Positions 10,405 through 22,071 of a stretch of 64,000 nucleotides of DNA are shown here, piece by piece. The position numbers and the translations under genes are program-made. The notes beneath the pieces are model-generated. The model saw nothing but the letters and a program-made list of their open reading frames with translations. It had not been told where the DNA came from and searched no databases. The stretch is from Pleurostoma richardsiae (lineage: Eukaryota > Ascomycota > Sordariomycetes > Calosphaeriales > Pleurostomataceae), in contig JANBVO010000001.1 of assembly GCA_030052745.1 (NCBI GenBank), positions 2,108,001-2,172,000 on the forward strand. Direction: 5' to 3'. The first letter of the stretch is position 1. The number at the start of each line of letters is the position of its first letter.

Positions 10405-13400
10405 TCACGCCCCAGCCGATGCCAAGTCTGTGTCCATCCTGTCCGGTACCGGTGACCCCAATTTTACCTCTACTTCCTCTGTCCTATGTTTTTCCTCTTC
10501 ATGCTCCTCTTGCCTCAGCACGTCTGACTCCGGGTTCTGCCGCTGTTCCCAGTGCCGGGTTGATTCCTGTGGCGGACCTGGCAGCTCTGGTGGCAGCTCT
10601 GGCAGGAAATCGTGTGCTTTCTCGCCTGCCTCCGGTATTTGTTCCCTCTCATTTCGAAACTCCTTCAACTCTGGCTCTTCCATTTCCGCTTCCCGAAAGC
10701 CCCCTTCCCTAGGCTTATCTGTGTTAGCGGTCGTAGGCGTCTTAAGGGAGACCGAGTCCTTTCTCGCGCTGCTGCTATCACCGACACTACCTGGGATGCC
10801 AGTGGTCCCGGTGGTAGAGGTTGCCGACTTCGGCGTCGGAGGAACGATGACATTCAACACGCAGTCATCCAGATGTTCATAGAACTCTTGCGCGGTGACA
10901 AATTGGTTGTGGCAGATAGAGCATTTTGCACCAATGCCTGTCCGCGCAGCCTCAGCGCGAGCTGCCGGATTACTAAGTACAAGCTTCCGGCTGTTTGGCG
11001 GCGTCTGCTCGACGTTATGCACCGCTGTCAGGTGTCGCTTAAAGACGTCTGCACGGTTGAATGCCTTCTCGTATGCCGTTCCCGCGCCAGGACAGAACGG
11101 GCATACCATGGTGCCCTTGTAATGCGTGAGAGCGTGGCGATTCTTGTCATATTTGCGAGCAAACCCCTTCGTGTGATACTCGCAGGTCTCAATAGGACAC
11201 TTTTCCGGGCGCTCCTCCTGATGAGTCAACATATGGGCTGCCAGATCCTTGAACACTCGCCCGCATTCGGGATGCGGACATCGGTTTCTGTTCGGAGGCT
11301 GTGTCTCCTCAGTTCTGTTGCTTGCGTTGGTGAATGTCGTGATGCTGCTGTGAACTGGGCTACTCTGTATTGGCATCATCCCCTGTTGTGCAGCCAACGG
11401 AATATCTAGCAGCGGTGCTGAGAGTATAGGAGGTTGGGCTGGCAAGCCATGAGGAGGAATGCTATGGATGGCAGGTGGTGGAGGGGCGGGAGCCAGTCTG
11501 GGAACGTCTGACATGGGAGACCGCCGTCCGCCGCGTGGCGAGATGAAGTCAGGGGTAGGCTTGTAGTCTGTTTCATCATCTCCACTGTCTGAATCGATCT
11601 CGTTGGCGTCGACGATAGACTGACGGACCTCGTGCATCCAATCCTTCAAAATGGTCATCGGCGGCCAGTCTCCACTGGCTTTCCCTCCCCTGTGAGGGTT
11701 AAAATGTGCCCTTCTTAGATGAGCCGCGGCGTTATAGTAGGCACCGTATCGCTTCTGAGTCACACAAGCCTTGCACTTTGACAGTGGTATTACCGGCTGT
11801 GGCGAACTGGAGCTGTAATTTGACGGTTCTGTGCATACCCATCTCTTCACCAGAGCCGCATGCTTCGCATCTGTGTGCCTGCGGAGTTCGTGTTCACCGC
11901 GGAATCCTTCAGGATACTCGTTACACTTTGTACAGTAGACCCTGCGAAGTGGTGGTCGTTGGTACGAAGGCCGTATTCGAGTAGCGGAGATGGGTGATGT
12001 TAGGCCTCTGCCGGTGCCACGGAAGATAGGACTTTCCCCAACTGTGTGTCTCCGCCCCTGATCAGCTGCACGTGGGGAGGAAAGTAGCCGATCGGAGCCG
12101 GTCTTCGCTCCATATGGATCCATCTCGGGATAACCCACAGGGTTCGGCCCCCAGCCCTCCCCAACCGGTCGCATATCTGGCAGAGGCTTCCGCACCTCTT
12201 CTCCCGGTCGTACAATAGGCGGTAAGACGAACAATCCTGCCCTGCTCGGGGCCCTCTGCCGAATGAAGCTGTTGGCAAACGCCCCTTCGGTGTCCCCGCT
12301 TCCCAAGAGCATCAAGAAATCCTTGGTAGAAGCAATGCCATGTTCCGCCCATGCGTCTCTTCGGGTTATTACCGACACGGAGCTGAATATCTCTCTGTCT
12401 TCATCGCTCATCTCGATGCTAGGCTCGTCTAGTATCATGGGCGTTGACCAGGCAAACACGCTCACTAGGACTTTGTACACGCTGTGCATCGCGGCCGCTG
12501 CAGAGGAGCTCCCCCCAAAGCTAGATTGCGGACTTGTCCTTGACAATGAAGAAGCGATGTCAACGAGGATCGTCCTCATGACACTGAAAATACAAAGCGA
12601 GAAGAACACCGCTAACCAGCTCCTCGGATCGAGCAGGCCCCTTCTCATCGTTATACTCTCGAATGATTGGAGGAATTGTGTCATGCAGTTGTACAGCAGA
12701 CGGTATCGTCCGTAGGTATCGGCATCGTCAAACAGCGCTGGAGGATGCGAGGGATTTGTCGCGGCGTGTATCGAAGGGTCTGGCTGCTGTAGGTCGTAAA
12801 ACAAGACTTCCCGTAACAAAAGTTTCGCCCTATATAGAACGGGGAAAGCCACTGCCTCGGCGTCCCGATTCTCTGATATCGTACCGCTCAACTTCAACAG
12901 GTGCCAGAAATTGTAAGCCGTCGCCGTCATGTTCCAGCTCGCAGCTAGCACTCTTAAGATTGGCGGGGGCATCTCGACTGGCTCGTGGGAAAACGAAGCG
13001 ACGGTGGGATTCGCCGGTGGAAGATTGGCAAGGTCCTCAGTCCACCAGAACCCATCGTCAAAGTCAAGCTGAGCCTTAACCATCCGCGCCTGCTCTAGCG
13101 ATATAGGATATGTCCTATCGAGGAACTCGTTCATGTTCCTGCGTTGCGCAAGGGGAGATGCCATAGGTGTGTGGCCCTGGAGGGGCGCTATCGACGCTCG
13201 CATACAGTTAGTTGATGACTCTGAAAGCAGTAAAGGAGGCACCTACGGGGTATCATGACTTCTGCAAAGCTCGCAAGGGGGCCCCGGTGACATCCAAGGA
13301 CTTTCCAGTAATCATTGTCGGCGGAACTCGCTTGATCGGGGCAGAGCGAGCACGGATCGTGGGAGTCACACTGCCATCAAAACCATGAGCAACATGAAGG

Positions 13401-14668
13401 AGGTGGGCTCACTAACTGTTGACTTACCCCTTTCTTCAGTATCTTGCATCGTAGGCAGGGTCCGATATCACGGAGCAGTCTCAGCTCCTCGATGGATTCG
13501 AGCCTTGACTGCCCTACCCGGCTTCGCTTCAGCGGAGGTAGGAGAGGGTCGACCTCCGAGTCGACGGAGCCTCTTGGCTGGTTTCCTGGATGCTCAGACA
13601 CAAACGAGTAGGATCTCAGCGAATCCCTGTTGTCTCTTGACAAGCCAGCTGAGGAAGGTGGAGGAGGTGGAGGATTGACGCCCGGTCTGGGTAGGTACAT
13701 CGATGATGCCTGCTTGGAGTAGTCTAAGCTGTATTGACGGTGACCAGGCTGGTCGGGAAATATGAAGGGGGGTGTGCTGCCGACTGAGAGGCCCGAATCT
13801 CGCTTCGTCGGGACGACGTGCTCTCTCACGTGCTGATCCCGCTCCTCTTGATTGGGAAAGCCGTAGACGTAGTGCATACATCGGTCATCCCAACACTTGA
13901 AAGAATGAGAGCTTCGGAAAGCCAGAGGCAAGCTGTCTTTAAGCCTCCAGGCGCGGGAAACGGGGTCATAATGTTGGAGGTTCTTATCAAACCATGTAGC
14001 GAACCCAATCGGGGCCTCGCCCTGGTGATAAATGCCCGTAGCCTCGATGACCTTGGCGTCGGGCAGATCGAGGCCTGGTATGGAGTAAGCATGCAAGGTT
14101 CTAACCTCTTGTAATATCAAGGTCGGCGAAATAGCATTCGACCTACCTTGATCCAAGCAAGTGCTTTCGATACACTCGCACTGATACTGAAGCGATCTGG
14201 CCTCTTCAATCTCGGACAAGACGGTTATCTTGTCGGTCAGGTCTAGTGGCAAGACATCAGATGGGTGAATGTGACGTTCGCACAACATAATGCGTAGGAC
14301 ACGAGGCTAGGAAAGAAGCAAGACATGGACACACAAGCGAACATATCCGTATATTTTGGATGAGAGAAGGTTATGATATGGCAACAGAAGCAGCAGGCAG
14401 AGAGTAGACAGGCAAAAGGCAATGATAGGCGAGGCTTACGATTGTCTTCGGCGTAGGTGCGTAGGACACGGAACTTGTGGCGCAACATGTCCAGCTCCAC
14501 ATTGATGTTGGGGCCATACTTCTGCGGCAGCAAGGCGGCGAGCTTGGCCTGGATGTCGGCCTGTTGATCGAGGAGGGCTTTGATGGCGGGGTCTAGAGAG
14601 GGATCGTAGCCGGCCGTGACAGAGGCGCCGCGGTCAAGCCCGTGGCCGACAAGGCTCTCAGCGGCCAT
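10405..14668 (-). CDS. Large zinc-finger regulator: zinc-cluster-like motif plus C2H2 fingers
   Basis: Predicted nuclear DNA-binding protein of 1,316 residues in four exons: 14668-14440, 14242-13428, 13370-13247 and 13187-10405. Introns are 197, 57 and 59 nt and every join keeps frame. The N-terminal part is helical (LDPAIKALLDQQADIQAKLA). At residues 339-375 six cysteines follow C-x2-C-x6-C-x5-C-x2-C-x16-C, close to a Gal4-type Zn2Cys6 cluster but with a stretched last spacing; intron 2 falls inside it, just before the third Cys. C2H2-like fingers follow near 805, 860, 1025-1120 (several in tandem, beginning CPHPECGRVF) and a C-rich one near 1147 (CSICHNQF). The C-terminus is charged and disordered. 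Exon 1-2 joining is the least certain: an alternative acceptor at 14310 would break frame. The function is not known to me. Confidence 0.75.
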
Positions 14669-15804
14669 GGCTGGAATGCCCGACGGCAGTCCTGCCGAAG
14701 GGGCTGAAGCTGAGCCGGAGCTGGTTCCGTGCGCGTGCGCGGGAGAACGGCGGCGGCTGAGGGAAGGTTTTCCAAATGCTAGTTACGTCCACCGGGCGCT
14801 TTTTTTCGCCGTGTCTCGTCTGGAATCAAGACGGCCGTCGCGGGCGGATCGGCCAGCGGCCACAGCGCCGAAAGCTGCTCTCTTGGACTGTCTTCGCTCC
14901 TGGCTGGCTGGCTCTCGTTGGCTTGCGCATCAACAAATCGCCGGGTGAGCAGCGACTATGCGCAACATCGTATACGATACACAAAAGCACGCCGCCTGGG
15001 TGGATTGCCATGCGACCTTCACAGAGCCATGAACGCGCCGCAGCAAGCGAGAAGGGCGGAAGGGTAGAAGGGCGAGATGGTGAGCAAGAGGTCTGCGCGG
15101 GCTGCCGCCGCCGGTTGACGGTGAGAGTGCTGCTGAGAAAGCAGCGAATTGGTTGTTTTCCTACGTCGCAGCTGGGCTGGTCTGCCGTTCTTTTTGGAGA
15201 AGAGGAATTATTAAAAGCCGTTCGACTAAGATTGGAGAAGGGGAAGGGGAAGGTGGGGCGGAGCGAACGTTCTGCTGCAGGGAGCGAGCCGGCCGAGGGA
15301 AGGAAGGCGCAATGCAGGCAGAGGGCGCCGACGAGAGCGACATGAGAGGGAAAGCGAGAGAAGACAGAGATAAGTCACAGCTTCTTTTCCCATGTGCGTG
15401 CGCGCGCGCGCGAGTGCGGGCTGAACCGGCAGCTGGTACTGCCAAGTACACACAAGCACACGATACCCACAACAGCTGAGGCAGAGCTCAGGTTCCAGCA
15501 GGTCTTGCAGGTGAAGAAGGCAGGGAAGCCTGGGAGGAGCTTGTCGCAGAGATAGCCGATGTACAGCAAGGTACCGCGCCCGCCCGACAGCCCGACATGC
15601 AGCAGTAGCATAGTAGCAGCGGGGTTGATATGAATCGCAAGGTTGGCCAAGCAAGGCAAGCCCTGGCAACCATCCCATCCCATACTATCCGTAGGTATGT
15701 ACCTGGTCCGTAGAGGACGGGGCATCATCCATGGCAGGTCAGGGTCAGCCGGCCGAGGGTTCGAGGTGAGCAAGGTACTCCGTGTTACTATGCCGTCTGC
15801 TCGC

Positions 15805-15819
15805 AAGGTACTGTACCTT
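15805..15819. repeat. GGTAC near-palindrome
   Basis: AAGGTAC and GTACCTT arms flank a single central base. A related copy (AAGGTACCGTACCC) lies at 15867-15880 and a TACCTTGCCTTACC stretch lies between them. Confidence 0.7.
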
Positions 15820-16403
15820 TCCTTACCTTGCCTTACCCGTGCATACTCCATTCGGCTTTAAGCGTCAAGGTACCGTACCCTGCCGGCGCTTCGAATTGGG
15901 CAAGGGCGATGGAGAGGGAGAGGGAGAGATACAGATTGAGACTACTGAGACAGCGGAGGAAGGAACGAAGGGCCGCACACCGGAACGTTTACGGCTACGT
16001 TATCGGCAACCTGCTCGACAGACTGGCAGTCCTGCTCACCTCAGTAGTCCCTCCGTCCCCTGACCTTCCTTCACCTCTCACTGCCGGCCGCTCACGCTCT
16101 CTGCGTTCGCCCCTCGATGGGGCAGGTATCGCCGGTTTGCAACGGCTGTGGTTATATTGGGTGACTGGTTCACTGGCACCGCATCTCTGTCTTCTTCAAT
16201 CTCCAGGTTCTCCAGCCTCTTCCTCCGCGTTCACTACGACGAGGCAGTGTTACGCTATGTTGGACTATGGCGTGCTTGGCCACTCCGATTTGCTTCGCTG
16301 CTTGGGATCATGATGTGTTACGACATCATCCCAGCGGTCCTGGTTATCAGGCCGACCGTTGCGACCTGCAAACCGGCGAGCGAGGTTAGGCGGATGGGAG
16401 GTG

Positions 16404-16432
16404 CAGCCAGCCAGCCAGCCAGCCAGCCAGCC
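16404..16432 (+). repeat. CCAG tetranucleotide microsatellite
   Basis: About seven tandem copies of CCAG (read CAGC/AGCC in other phases) in the gene-poor region. Shorter runs of the same unit recur at 14898-14913, 54776-54790, 55273-55284 and 55390-55403. Confidence 0.9.
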
Positions 16433-19008
16433 TCAAGCACAACACTCCACAGTCCGCGCTCGACCTTCCTCCAATCACCCTGTCGCTTCCAGCTGGACGC
16501 GCCCTCCGGGACTTACTCGATAGGGGACTTCATTTGAACGACATGCAGCTGCTGCAGTAGCCGACCAGTCCTCAGCTATCTCTCCCGCCCTCTGCCGGCA
16601 TCATTGGTGTTACGAAGACCCGTCGCATTCGCCCACCACCTTCTCGCCCGCCCTTGCCCTGCCTGCTCTTGCTTCCCTCCTCTACGAATCATCTATCGTC
16701 AGCTGATTCGTCTCAGCGCATAGCTTTGAACGGGCAGAATCGCAACCGTCCACGCGAATCCCACACCATTCTTCGAAGCAACCCTTGCCCATACTCCTGT
16801 TTTTGCTAGCACTGCATGCATCATGTCGCAGACACTGTTCGCCATGCAAGTCTGCTCATCTGCCGCCGTCAGGGACTTCAGTGAGAGTCACGCACCTCGA
16901 CGCTAGTTAAGCGGCGGCGGGGACCCTGTATCTCCCGTCATACTAATGTACACTAGAGTACTTGTCCCTCAGGTCGCTCGTCCCTTGGGCTGCCGATCTC
17001 GAACGGCCTCGCCCAGGTGCTAAGCCCCTCCTAAACACTCTAGCTTCACGACTTTTCCTAATCCGCCGCTGCCCTCGCATCACCGTCATACCAGCAACAG
17101 CAAATGATGAAATAATGGAGCATTGCATATGACGATAGCACGGGAATGTGCTCTTTCCTTTGTCATGGCAACTGCGGAAGATTACACCGAGAGCCGGGTG
17201 GAAAGATTCCCGCCCGAAGAAGGCCTGCGCCGCCAGAGAGCTGCGGTGAGGAGGCGGAGCGCACGGAAGATGCGTGGAGAAGCCAAGGATGTCTGGTTCC
17301 GAGCTTTCCCAGGAATGCGCCCCCCTTGTGGGGTTTCAGCAAATAACGAGACGTGAGACTTGCCTCAACGGTCGCTTAGGGATGCCCTAAAGCCTTACGC
17401 CCGGTTTCGAGAACATCAGCAGAACACTGGCGTCGCACCTCATTCTTAAAGCAGCAAGATGCGTTATCTACATGCGGCATGGTCACGACCGCCCTCACGA
17501 CGCGACACTGGAAGGGAGAGAAAATTCCGTCCATCATCAGTGAGGTGCTCTGAGAGAGGCAATCGCAGTGAGGAGTAGAGGTGCAAGGGATTGGTCAGGG
17601 CGATGACATCCCCGGCAGAACCACAGACCCGCGCAAAGTCCGTACGGAGTAATCCGTAGTCACAACGGCCGTGATGGAAGATGGGTGTGTGAGTGGGTTA
17701 GCGGCGGGAATTGGTTGGCCAGGGAGGACGCATCCGCGTCGTCAAGCTGCGGAGGGTGGTGCAATTCCTATCCACACGCAGCATACGACACTCACACTCT
17801 AACAGTCTACCACGTGTACGGGAGTACCGTCCCTCGTTGACAGCCCGCCAGCACGGCCCTTCTGCAGGCTGCGTGCTGCCAGGAAGTTCTCGCCGCCTCG
17901 CCGCGGCGCCGCCAAATCTTGCCTTACCACTAATTTGATAGCTGGCACCCTCAGACCACCGTAGCAGATCCTTCAGAATGTTATGTCCGGAAGAGGGCGG
18001 GCTGTGCTCTGCCCTCAGCTTGACTCAGGTCCAGGTACTATTCCCGTTGTGAATGTCTCCATTTTCTGGCGGCAGAACTCGCATCAATCTGACAGCACCA
18101 TCAGCCAATACTGATTGGAACAGTCTCAGAACCCTCGTTCCCTTCTTGTGATTCTTTTTGCCCTTGTTTTACGCTTTCCTTCTCCCGCCCGGAATGTTAG
18201 GTAGATCCTACGGAAACTATACCTTGGTGTAGGTCTTTCCCGAGGACGATATCCCCGAGCTCCACGGCTGGGCCGTAAACATCGCCACCAACTCTGCAGG
18301 GCGGGCGCGACAGTGTGTGATCGCTTTAGCTCGGGCCATCTCAGATTTGCATCACGGCTGATGGTAGTTTCTGATAATTGACACACGCATGAGCCCTCGC
18401 TGTTTTGACAGATATTGACATGGGAAGGGTAATGGGCGAGTGATTGGCGTCAAGACGTCGTAGTATGTCACTGCATCAAGCAGTTAGTTATGCGCTCCAA
18501 CCACCCGGGATAGCTAACTAGCAAAATGGTAATATGAAATAGCTACGTAGGTAAAGGCAGACGTCCGGAAATGCCTTGACAGCTCGCTTCCTTCTTCCAA
18601 TTTACGTTTGGAAGAATCTAAAGTCTGTTAAAGGTCAGGGAACAGTCACTGTATTCAGATGCGGTCTTGGTGTCAAAACATCTTGAATTCGCCAACGCCT
18701 TATGTACAAGTCGCGCGCCATCCCTCCATTCTTTCCGTCCCAAAGGATTATACAAGACGTAGATCGGATACATGCCTCATGTTTATCTCTCCCTTCCCAC
18801 CCACCACGCCGAGCAAGAGAAAACAAAGGAGAGGAGGGGAGCTGCTAGCTCCTCAGTGGATTGGCCCGCATAGGCGCCACGGACAGTAAGAGAGACACAT
18901 GATGAAGCCGGTGAGGAGAGTGTCTCTCTGACAGGCATGACAAGCAGACGAAAAGAGAATAATCGCCGAGGCCGGAGAAGGGAGATCGCGAGGACGGTCT
19001 AAGCGTGC

Positions 19009-22000
19009 TTAAAAGTCCAGCACGAGGTTGATGGTCCCCATCCCAGGCCTCGGCTTCCTCGCGTGGCCCCTGAGCACGCGGAACCCGGCCTGGCGCCTGC
19101 GGCCCTCCTCGACGACGGCGTGCACCCCGTCGAGGCTCTTGCCCGCCTCGCGCGCCGCCTCGCCCCCGGCGGAGACCATGTCCGCGAGGCGCAGCTCGCC
19201 GCTGGCCTTCTCCATCTCGCAGCGCAGCAGCCACCGCTCCCAGCTCCAGCTAGCCGCCAGGCCCGTCACGGCCGCGGCGCCGTCGGCGCTGCCGGTCACC
19301 ATGGCCTCGAGCTCGAGGGTCTGGACGGGCGCGCCGGCCGAGTCGCGGGCCGGCGGGCGGCGGGCGGCGGGGCGCGGGCCCATGGGCAGGACGGTCCAGG
19401 CGCGGCGGACCTCCTCGAAGCCGGCGCGGTGCAGCCGGCCGAGGAAGAGCCGCGTCGGGGAGGGGTCGTAGCCGAGGGTCTTGAGGGTGAAGCCGAACTC
19501 GACCGACTTGGCGAGGCCGAGCGGGCCGGCGTTGACGACGTCCGAGTCCATGACGCCGAACTCGAGGTAGCCGCCCGGCTTGAGCACGCGCATGCACTCG
19601 CGCAGGCACGCCTCCCACTCGTCCTCGCCGTGCTCGCCGACGAACTTAAGGATGGAGTGCAGCTCGCGCGCCGACACGAGGTCGAACTGGTCGTCGGCGA
19701 AGGGGAGCTTCGCGAGCCGCTCGACGGCGACCTGCCGGTGGTTGGGCGGCCCTCGGATATTGGAATTGCTCAGCTGGCGGATCGCCTTGGTCGTGACCGT
19801 GTAGATCTTGGTGTTTGGGTACTGCAGCGCCGCATGCCACGCCCAGTCGCAGGTCGCCTGCCCGCCGAGGTCGAGGATGCGCGCCCGGTCGCGCGCGACG
19901 CCGTTGCGGCCTGGAACCATGCGGGACATTCGAGCGAGCCGCTTGTGCACGGGCGCTGCGATGAGGCGGCCACCATTCAGGAGTTTGGTGGCGGCGACAT
20001 GCCACGTGGACATCTGCATCTGGTGCAACGCCTCAGCCTCCTTGTCGGCCTTGAGCTTTTCCGGGTCGTCGAACAGCACATCGTCGCCTCGAGCGACGTT
20101 GGCGCTCATTCGCTTCTTGGCAGATTGCGGGACGACACTGAGCTGGTACTTGCCAAGAAGCTGGTTGCGGTGGGCCTCGCAGAGCGAGACTCGCTGCGCT
20201 TGAAGGGCTTCAAAGCGCGGAAGCCGATGGACGAAGACATCGTAACTCATAGATCGCACGATGTAGTCCTGGAATGCGCGATAGTACGCTGATTCCTGGC
20301 GAAGGAGCTTAGAAGGCAGGCTCCGTGGGATGTCAGCCTTCTTCACCACATCAGAAAACCTGACAGTCTTCTTTCTCTGCAAAGCCGAGTTGTCTTTCTC
20401 AGGTACGGGCGGAACAGGCTCCTGCTCCGGCTTCGGCTTGGGCACATCGATCGTCTCCTCAGCCTTCTCTGCTGCTGGCTCTGGTTCCGGCTCTTCGAAG
20501 CCTGTCACACCTTTCAGATACGCCCTCTGTGCGACGAGCCAGAGTTCTGTGCGGTCGAGGTGGGACAGAGCAACGTCCTGCTGCTTTCGGGCATACTCAG
20601 GATCGTAGTCCACCACAATTTCTGTTGGAACGACCTCCTCCTTTGGGGACCTAGGAGACTCGGGATCCACGACGCTGCCCGAGGAAGTAGACGCACGTGT
20701 GGGCGGAATACGTTTTGCGGTGTCAGGTTGAGGGGTCTGCTCCATACGAACTGCAGTTGGGAGATCTTCCATCACAGTATCCTGCACTTCCACGACCTGT
20801 TCCACTGGCGACGACGAGAAATCACCGTTGGCCATGTGAAGGGGACGGAGATCCGGGAGAGGAACCGGAGGAGCCGGCTCCGTATTCCAGGGAGTTCTGT
20901 AGAACTGCTCAGCAGTTGTAGATGTAGGAGGCGGCATCTCCTCTGCGGGTGACATGCCGAAGTGCCATGTCGAACGGGCGCGTGGCGAGAGTCCAGAGAA
21001 GAAACCGCCTGGAGAAGGGATATCCAGCCTCGTTAGTCCGGCTAAGGACCTCTGTTGAGTAGGCGACAGAATTATTGAGGAGCGTGCAATATTCATAACA
21101 AGACGTGGCGGGTGTGGCCGTGTCTCTCTCATTGGCTCCTGAGGTACATGAGGCGCCTCAATGACCTGTTCTGGGGCTGCATGATACTCCCCGTCGGCTT
21201 CGTTCGTGGAAAGTGCCTGTAGTGTCGCCAATGCGCCGGGTTGGAGCTGAACACCGGACCAGTCTCCCGTCTCGTCTCCATCTTCCACACCCATAATAGG
21301 AGTCGGGGGCGCAGACATAGCCGCCATCTGATCCGACGAAAGGCTTCCATCGAGAGATGGTGGTGCGGAGATAGTCGGGACCTCCTGTGAGTGTTGTGCC
21401 TGCATGTACGAGAACATAGCAGGAGACATGGCCACCGCGGAGGGTGGTGTAGGAGGTACCGGCGATGCCATGGTCTTCTTGAAATCAGGCCGCCCAGACC
21501 AAGTGGCAGGACTGGTATCTCCGCCGTTCGGGATGAAGAGCGGCGGCAGAGCCCTCCTGACTTGATCATGACTGGGCTTTGGGATCGCCCGACCAGGGCT
21601 CTGCCGCGTATTCGACTGTTGCCCCCGCCGCATGCTCTCTATGCGAGGCTCGTCATCGTCGGATGAAACATCGTAGATGTCATCGAACTCTGTTGCATCA
21701 GTCATCACGCTTTGCCGATTCCATGAGTTGCTCGAGGGATTGGAGGATCCAGAGACTGGAGAAGTACCCTCATCGGCGGAATCAGTGGATGGTGAGGAGG
21801 GAAGGATAGGCGCGGCTAAGAAGTGGAATCCTCGCGGGGTCGGGAAATGGTCACTCAAGGGTGAGAACCAGAGACTATTCTTATCCGGGTCTCCTTCGCC
21901 TCTTGATCTTCGCTTTGCCATTCTCCTCTGCAGTTGAGTTGTCTTTATAGGGGAGGTAGCATCGTCACTCTCCTCGATTATCGTATTAAGAGCCTGCCCC

Positions 22001-22071
22001 GGCCTCCGGCCCTGCGGAGGGGAGGGTGGGCGGCGATGTGTACTATGCGGTAGCAGAACCAGTTCCGCCAT
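19009..22071 (-). CDS. Large protein with C-terminal SAM-dependent methyltransferase domain
   Basis: A single-exon gene of 1,020 residues. Roughly residues 1-480 are disordered, rich in Ser, Pro and acidic stretches (SSDDDEPRIES). A conserved-looking helical part follows (about 490-640: DRTELWLVAQRAYLKG, RFSDVVKKADIPRSLPSKLL). The methyltransferase fold begins near residue 729 with motif I, ARILDLGGQATCDWAW, continues with FDLVSARELHSILKF, and has the class I post-motif MRVLKPGGYLEFGVMDSD. The motif I glycines read LGGQ rather than the common GxGxG, so SAM binding is likely but not certain. The C-terminal part, about 30% of the length, is GC-rich. The substrate is unknown; it is much longer than LaeA-type methyltransferases and I do not assign it to that group. 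Confidence 0.85.
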   Translation of the reverse strand: MAELVLLPHSTHRRPPSPPQGRRPGQALNTIIEESDDATSPIKTTQLQRRMAKRRSRGEGDPDKNSLWFSPLSDHFPTPRGFHFLAAPILPSSPSTDSADEGTSPVSGSSNPSSNSWNRQSVMTDATEFDDIYDVSSDDDEPRIESMRRGQQSNTRQSPGRAIPKPSHDQVRRALPPLFIPNGGDTSPATWSGRPDFKKTMASPVPPTPPSAVAMSPAMFSYMQAQHSQEVPTISAPPSLDGSLSSDQMAAMSAPPTPIMGVEDGDETGDWSGVQLQPGALATLQALSTNEADGEYHAAPEQVIEAPHVPQEPMRETRPHPPRLVMNIARSSIILSPTQQRSLAGLTRLDIPSPGGFFSGLSPRARSTWHFGMSPAEEMPPPTSTTAEQFYRTPWNTEPAPPVPLPDLRPLHMANGDFSSSPVEQVVEVQDTVMEDLPTAVRMEQTPQPDTAKRIPPTRASTSSGSVVDPESPRSPKEEVVPTEIVVDYDPEYARKQQDVALSHLDRTELWLVAQRAYLKGVTGFEEPEPEPAAEKAEETIDVPKPKPEQEPVPPVPEKDNSALQRKKTVRFSDVVKKADIPRSLPSKLLRQESAYYRAFQDYIVRSMSYDVFVHRLPRFEALQAQRVSLCEAHRNQLLGKYQLSVVPQSAKKRMSANVARGDDVLFDDPEKLKADKEAEALHQMQMSTWHVAATKLLNGGRLIAAPVHKRLARMSRMVPGRNGVARDRARILDLGGQATCDWAWHAALQYPNTKIYTVTTKAIRQLSNSNIRGPPNHRQVAVERLAKLPFADDQFDLVSARELHSILKFVGEHGEDEWEACLRECMRVLKPGGYLEFGVMDSDVVNAGPLGLAKSVEFGFTLKTLGYDPSPTRLFLGRLHRAGFEEVRRAWTVLPMGPRPAARRPPARDSAGAPVQTLELEAMVTGSADGAAAVTGLAASWSWERWLLRCEMEKASGELRLADMVSAGGEAAREAGKSLDGVHAVVEEGRRRQAGFRVLRGHARKPRPGMGTINLVLDF

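Larger units (their letters stand above)
14669..19008. other. 4.3-kb gene-poor region upstream of the zinc-finger gene
   Basis: No open frame here shows a family signature, intron-linked exons or consistent coding bias. Visible content includes a GC dinucleotide run at about 15402-15413, near-palindromic GGTAC elements at 15805-15819 and 15867-15880, a CCAG tetranucleotide repeat at 16404-16432, C/T-rich stretches at 16440-16700, and a TCCGTACGGAGTA element at 17639-17652. It probably holds the extended promoter and leader of the zinc-finger gene (15-17 kb) and the 3' side of the methyltransferase gene. Non-coding RNAs or small lineage-specific genes cannot be ruled out. Confidence 0.5.

Noticed and set aside
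15828-16313. 161-codon plus-strand frame in the gene-poor region
   Set aside because: Overlaps other frames and microsatellite-like sequence; no signature.
16404-16432. Tandem repeat considered as CRISPR-like or telomeric
   Set aside because: Four-base unit with no spacers and not a TTAGGG-type sequence; it is a simple microsatellite.
19063-20292. 409-codon plus-strand frame
   Set aside because: Antisense to the methyltransferase domain. It is open because of the third-position GC bias of the real gene.
19009-22071. Possible LaeA-type secondary-metabolism regulator
   Set aside because: Much longer than LaeA, with a different motif I and no biosynthetic genes nearby.
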